From a virus, in the IMG/VR virus record IMGVR_UViG_3300030104_002696, positions 1 to 22,465 of that record: 22,465 bases of DNA; one strand, 5' to 3'. Below are positions 20,211-22,465 of the stretch, in pieces. The position numbers and the translations under genes were made by a program. Numbering within the stretch: the first letter of the stretch is position 1; every line of letters begins with the position of its first letter. The notes beneath the pieces are model-generated. The model did no database searches. It saw only the letters and a program-made list of their open reading frames with translations, and had not been told where the DNA came from.

Positions 20211-20798
20211 ATGGCAGAAAGAATAATAGATCCCTTATTTAGCTCTGGATTGCAATTTGCACAATCAATAGCTGGTGGGGAAAACGTAGCTGATATGATA
20301 GCACCGGGTGTAGGATACTCAGAGGAGTTTCCAGAAGGTTTTGTGATGCGAAATGGAGTACCAGTTTCCGTAAGGGAAGCAGCCCCAATGCCCGCACCAA
20401 CAACAATGCCAGAAATGACATCAACACAAGTTCAGCCTAGTATGTTAATGGATATGCCTATGGAGATACCTGACTCCGCACCATCACCTACTAATATTCC
20501 TTTTATTGATGCGTTGAATATACGCTTGGCAACACCTCCAAGAGATAATCTATTAATTACTCCAGAAGAAGAAATGGCAGCACAGAGAGTAAGAGATTTA
20601 ATCCAATCAGGAGATTTAATACCACCCGCACCTGTGTTTGGTTCTGGATTACCTATGTCCGATGGACAAATGGCTATGTTCGATGCCGAGACAGAAAGAT
20701 TTGAAATGCAACCTCAATACAATGTGGATGCACAACCAATCAAATATAGACCTTTTGACTTTACTAATGTGCAAAGAATGATAGACAGAATGAGGTAA
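20211..20798 (+). CDS. Pro/Met-rich hypothetical protein, possibly virion-associated
   Basis: The 195-residue product starts after GAAGGAAT. It is low in lysine and rich in Pro, Met, Ala and acidic residues, with long likely disordered stretches (~55-105) and a basic C-terminal end (FTNVQRMIDRMR). No domain is recognised. It lies between the endolysin and the scaffold/capsid genes and may be a minor head protein or assembly factor. Confidence 0.7.
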   Translation: MAERIIDPLFSSGLQFAQSIAGGENVADMIAPGVGYSEEFPEGFVMRNGVPVSVREAAPMPAPTTMPEMTSTQVQPSMLMDMPMEIPDSAPSPTNIPFIDALNIRLATPPRDNLLITPEEEMAAQRVRDLIQSGDLIPPAPVFGSGLPMSDGQMAMFDAETERFEMQPQYNVDAQPIKYRPFDFTNVQRMIDRMR

Positions 20799-20800
20799 AT

Positions 20801-21064
20801 ATGGCTACTAGAGAGGAAATATTACAATCAAACGAGGCAGAGCTAATCCTAAAAAGCGATACTTTTAAAAAAGCTATAGAAAATTTAAAACAAGAATATG
20901 TTGCACTATGGATGAATAGTAAGGGTGAGAGTAATGTTGATTTTAGAGAAACATTACATAACGCAATAAATATTCTTCCAGAAGTAGAAAGGCACATGAG
21001 AATATTAGTAGAAAAAGGTAAGATTAACAAAGCACAAATTAAAAAATTGCACAATTATATTTAA
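20801..21064 (+). CDS. Small helical phage protein
   Basis: The 87-residue product (REEILQSNEAELILKSDTFKK, AIENLKQEYVALWMNSKGE, LHNAINILPEVERHMRILVE) is all helix. Its size and composition recall small helical proteins found between lysis and head genes in other podoviruses, including small terminase-like or head-assembly proteins. It follows the previous gene by 2 bases. A specific function cannot be assigned. Confidence 0.7.
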   Translation: MATREEILQSNEAELILKSDTFKKAIENLKQEYVALWMNSKGESNVDFRETLHNAINILPEVERHMRILVEKGKINKAQIKKLHNYI

Positions 21065-21096
21065 CTAGGTAAAATTTTTAAAATTAAGGAGTGATT

Positions 21097-22119
21097 ATGA
21101 GCAACACCGGAAAACCGATTGCATTACAATCAGAGTTAGATAAAACTGTAAGTTCTTTTGAAAATCTTTTGACTCCAACTGAGGAAGTAACAGAGGAAGT
21201 TCAAGCAGAGCAGACAGAGGCATCTCCAGAAGATGTTGTTGAAACAGAAATGGAAGAAGAAGTCGAAGTTGAGGCTGAAGCAGAAGTTGAAGTTGATGAT
21301 GACATTGAGGAAGGAGAGGAAGAAGTAGAACAGTCTTTAGAAGAACAAACAGAAGTAGAGGAAGAACTACAACCTGATGTTTACACTGTTAAGATTGATG
21401 GTGTCGAACAAGAGGTTACGTTAGATGAACTCAGAAACGGATATTCTCGTCAACAAGACTATACTCGCAAAACTCAAGAACTGGCACAACAGCGTAAAAG
21501 TTTTGAAGATCAGCAATCAGAGTTAGCGAAAAAAGATGCTATTTACGCTCAGTTGTTGCCTCAGTTAGAGGCAAGTTTAAATGGCGAATTGGAAAACGAA
21601 CCAGATTGGGCAGCACTGTACGAATCTGATCCTATTGGGTATGTTCGTGAAAAAGACGTTTGGGATGAAAAACGAAAAAAATTGGATGCAGCAAAAGCTG
21701 AAAACAAAAGATTGCAAGATGAAGCAATACAAAAACAGCAAGAGCAAATTCAAAAATATGTTGAGTATGGTCATCAACAATTAAAAGAAAGAATCCCAGA
21801 TTGGTCTGATGTTGAGAAATCTCAAAAAGAGAAACTTGCAATCACAAACTACGCAGTTAATGAACTTGGATTTACCCAAGATGAAATTAATCAGGTGATA
21901 GATTATAGAGTGTTAATCGGTTTACGAGATGGGATGCTATACCGCAAACAAGTCGCAGCATCCAAGAAGAAACCAACCCAAAAAAAGGCATCGAAAGTTG
22001 CTAGACCTGGAACATCCAATAAGCCAAAAACAACAACACCAGTGAAAAAAGCAAAAATGAGATTAGCTAAATCTGGCAAAGTGCAAGATGCAGCTAAAGT
22101 TTTTGAACAATTAATTTAA
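21097..22119 (+). CDS. Scaffolding protein
   Basis: The ATG at 21097 follows AAGGAG at 21086-21091; a GTG at 21091 in frame overlaps that signal and is rejected. The 340-residue product has a very Glu-rich N-terminal part (~25-95), then VYTVKIDGVEQEVTLDELRNG and YSRQQDYTRKTQEL, a motif typical of phage scaffolds. Long helices follow, and the tail is basic (KKKPTQKKASKVARPG onward). It would guide capsid assembly and be lost on maturation. It directly precedes the capsid gene, as usual. Confidence 0.83.
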   Translation: MSNTGKPIALQSELDKTVSSFENLLTPTEEVTEEVQAEQTEASPEDVVETEMEEEVEVEAEAEVEVDDDIEEGEEEVEQSLEEQTEVEEELQPDVYTVKIDGVEQEVTLDELRNGYSRQQDYTRKTQELAQQRKSFEDQQSELAKKDAIYAQLLPQLEASLNGELENEPDWAALYESDPIGYVREKDVWDEKRKKLDAAKAENKRLQDEAIQKQQEQIQKYVEYGHQQLKERIPDWSDVEKSQKEKLAITNYAVNELGFTQDEINQVIDYRVLIGLRDGMLYRKQVAASKKKPTQKKASKVARPGTSNKPKTTTPVKKAKMRLAKSGKVQDAAKVFEQLI

Positions 22120-22130
22120 AGGTATAAAAA

Positions 22131-22465
22131 ATGGCTAAAGTAACAAACGCCTTTGACACATATACTGCGACTTCTGACAGAGAGTCATTGTCTGATACTA
22201 TCTACAATATCTCTCCAATGAGTACGCCTTTTATGAGTTCTATAGGCACTACAAATGTAAAAAATGTCCAATTTGATTGGCAAACAGAAGCCTTACCTAC
22301 TGCATCTGGAACAGGTCAGTTGGAAGGTTTTGAACTATCAAGAGCAGCTTCTACTGCTACAGTTAGAGAAAGTAACGTATGTCAAATCTCAAGCAGAGAT
22401 GCAACTGTAACAGGTACGCAAAATGCTTCTGATGCAGCCGGGAAAAGAACAGAAATGGCGCATCA
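22131..22465 (+). CDS. Major capsid protein, SU10/DUF5309-like (3' truncated)
   Basis: The gene runs off the window; 111 codons are visible. The N-terminus AFDTYTATSDRESLSDTIYN, then ISPMSTPFMSSIG, VQFDWQTEAL and QISSRDATVTGTQ follow the DUF5309 (SU10-type major capsid) pattern, in which an 'RE-L-x-D-x-I-Y-x-I-x-P-x-x-T-P-F' segment is characteristic. AAAGG precedes the ATG. It is the main head subunit, probably HK97-fold. Confidence 0.87.
   Translation, partial: MAKVTNAFDTYTATSDRESLSDTIYNISPMSTPFMSSIGTTNVKNVQFDWQTEALPTASGTGQLEGFELSRAASTATVRESNVCQISSRDATVTGTQNASDAAGKRTEMAH

Noticed and set aside
1-22465. tRNA genes, integrase, CI-type repressor
   Set aside because: No cloverleaf-like sequence, tyrosine/serine recombinase motif or lysogeny repressor was seen on either strand; small HTH proteins at 4360 and 10999 alone do not indicate lysogeny.

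Overview
This window looks like part of the genome of a lytic, tailed double-stranded DNA phage, most likely a podovirus infecting an AT-rich, Gram-negative, probably marine bacterium. The evidence is a full head-assembly module (small and large terminase, P22-type portal of 702 residues, scaffold, start of an SU10-type major capsid protein), a holin and GH24 endolysin, a phage replication/recombination module, many tiny overlapping genes and low GC. No integrase, excisionase module, CI-type repressor, tRNA gene or CRISPR array was seen. The host is inferred only from AT-richness and from the outer-membrane curli genes, which require a diderm envelope.

Layout. (1) 1-1142: C-terminal end of a large protein, probably virion-associated, then a small membrane/coiled-coil protein. 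(2) 1120-4062: a four-gene curli-like cassette: CsgF, the CsgG outer-membrane lipoprotein pore, a secreted curlin-like repeat protein and a FecR-domain protein. All are tightly overlapped, and two signal sequences are encoded inside the end of the preceding gene. (3) 4059-10805: a DUF3310 gene on the minus strand, then a plus-strand early operon: HTH protein, two PD-(D/E)XK nucleases, Sak4-type RecA-like ATPase, DUF669 protein with an SSB-like acidic tail, Toprim primase/RepA-like helicase, a TET-associated-type glycosyltransferase and two tiny proteins. (4) 10806-11502: a regulatory or origin-like region with three 22-bp-period repeats, a strong hairpin, an AT-rich tract and an HTH_36-type gene, followed by a G-run. 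(5) 11509-13696: ten small genes on the minus strand, mostly overlapping, with conserved leaders and an internal terminator. (6) 13697-14467: divergent promoters with a matched pair of AGTACCT sites, terS, then a GC-rich palindromic island with a perfect DnaA box. (7) 14468-22465: terL, portal, five small basic proteins, holin, endolysin, two unknown proteins, scaffold, start of the capsid gene.

How it fits together. The early operon provides recombination-dependent DNA replication, plus possible DNA or protein glycosylation. The late operon builds the head and lyses the cell. The curli-like cassette sits at the end of the late (virion) block and should put a gated CsgG:CsgF pore in the host outer membrane, with a dedicated phage-encoded cargo. 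From memory, CsgG/CsgF homologues have been reported in some marine phages of streamlined bacteria, so their presence is not wholly new. The curlin-like cargo, the FecR partner, the altered pore constriction and the overlapping architecture are the points most worth following up.
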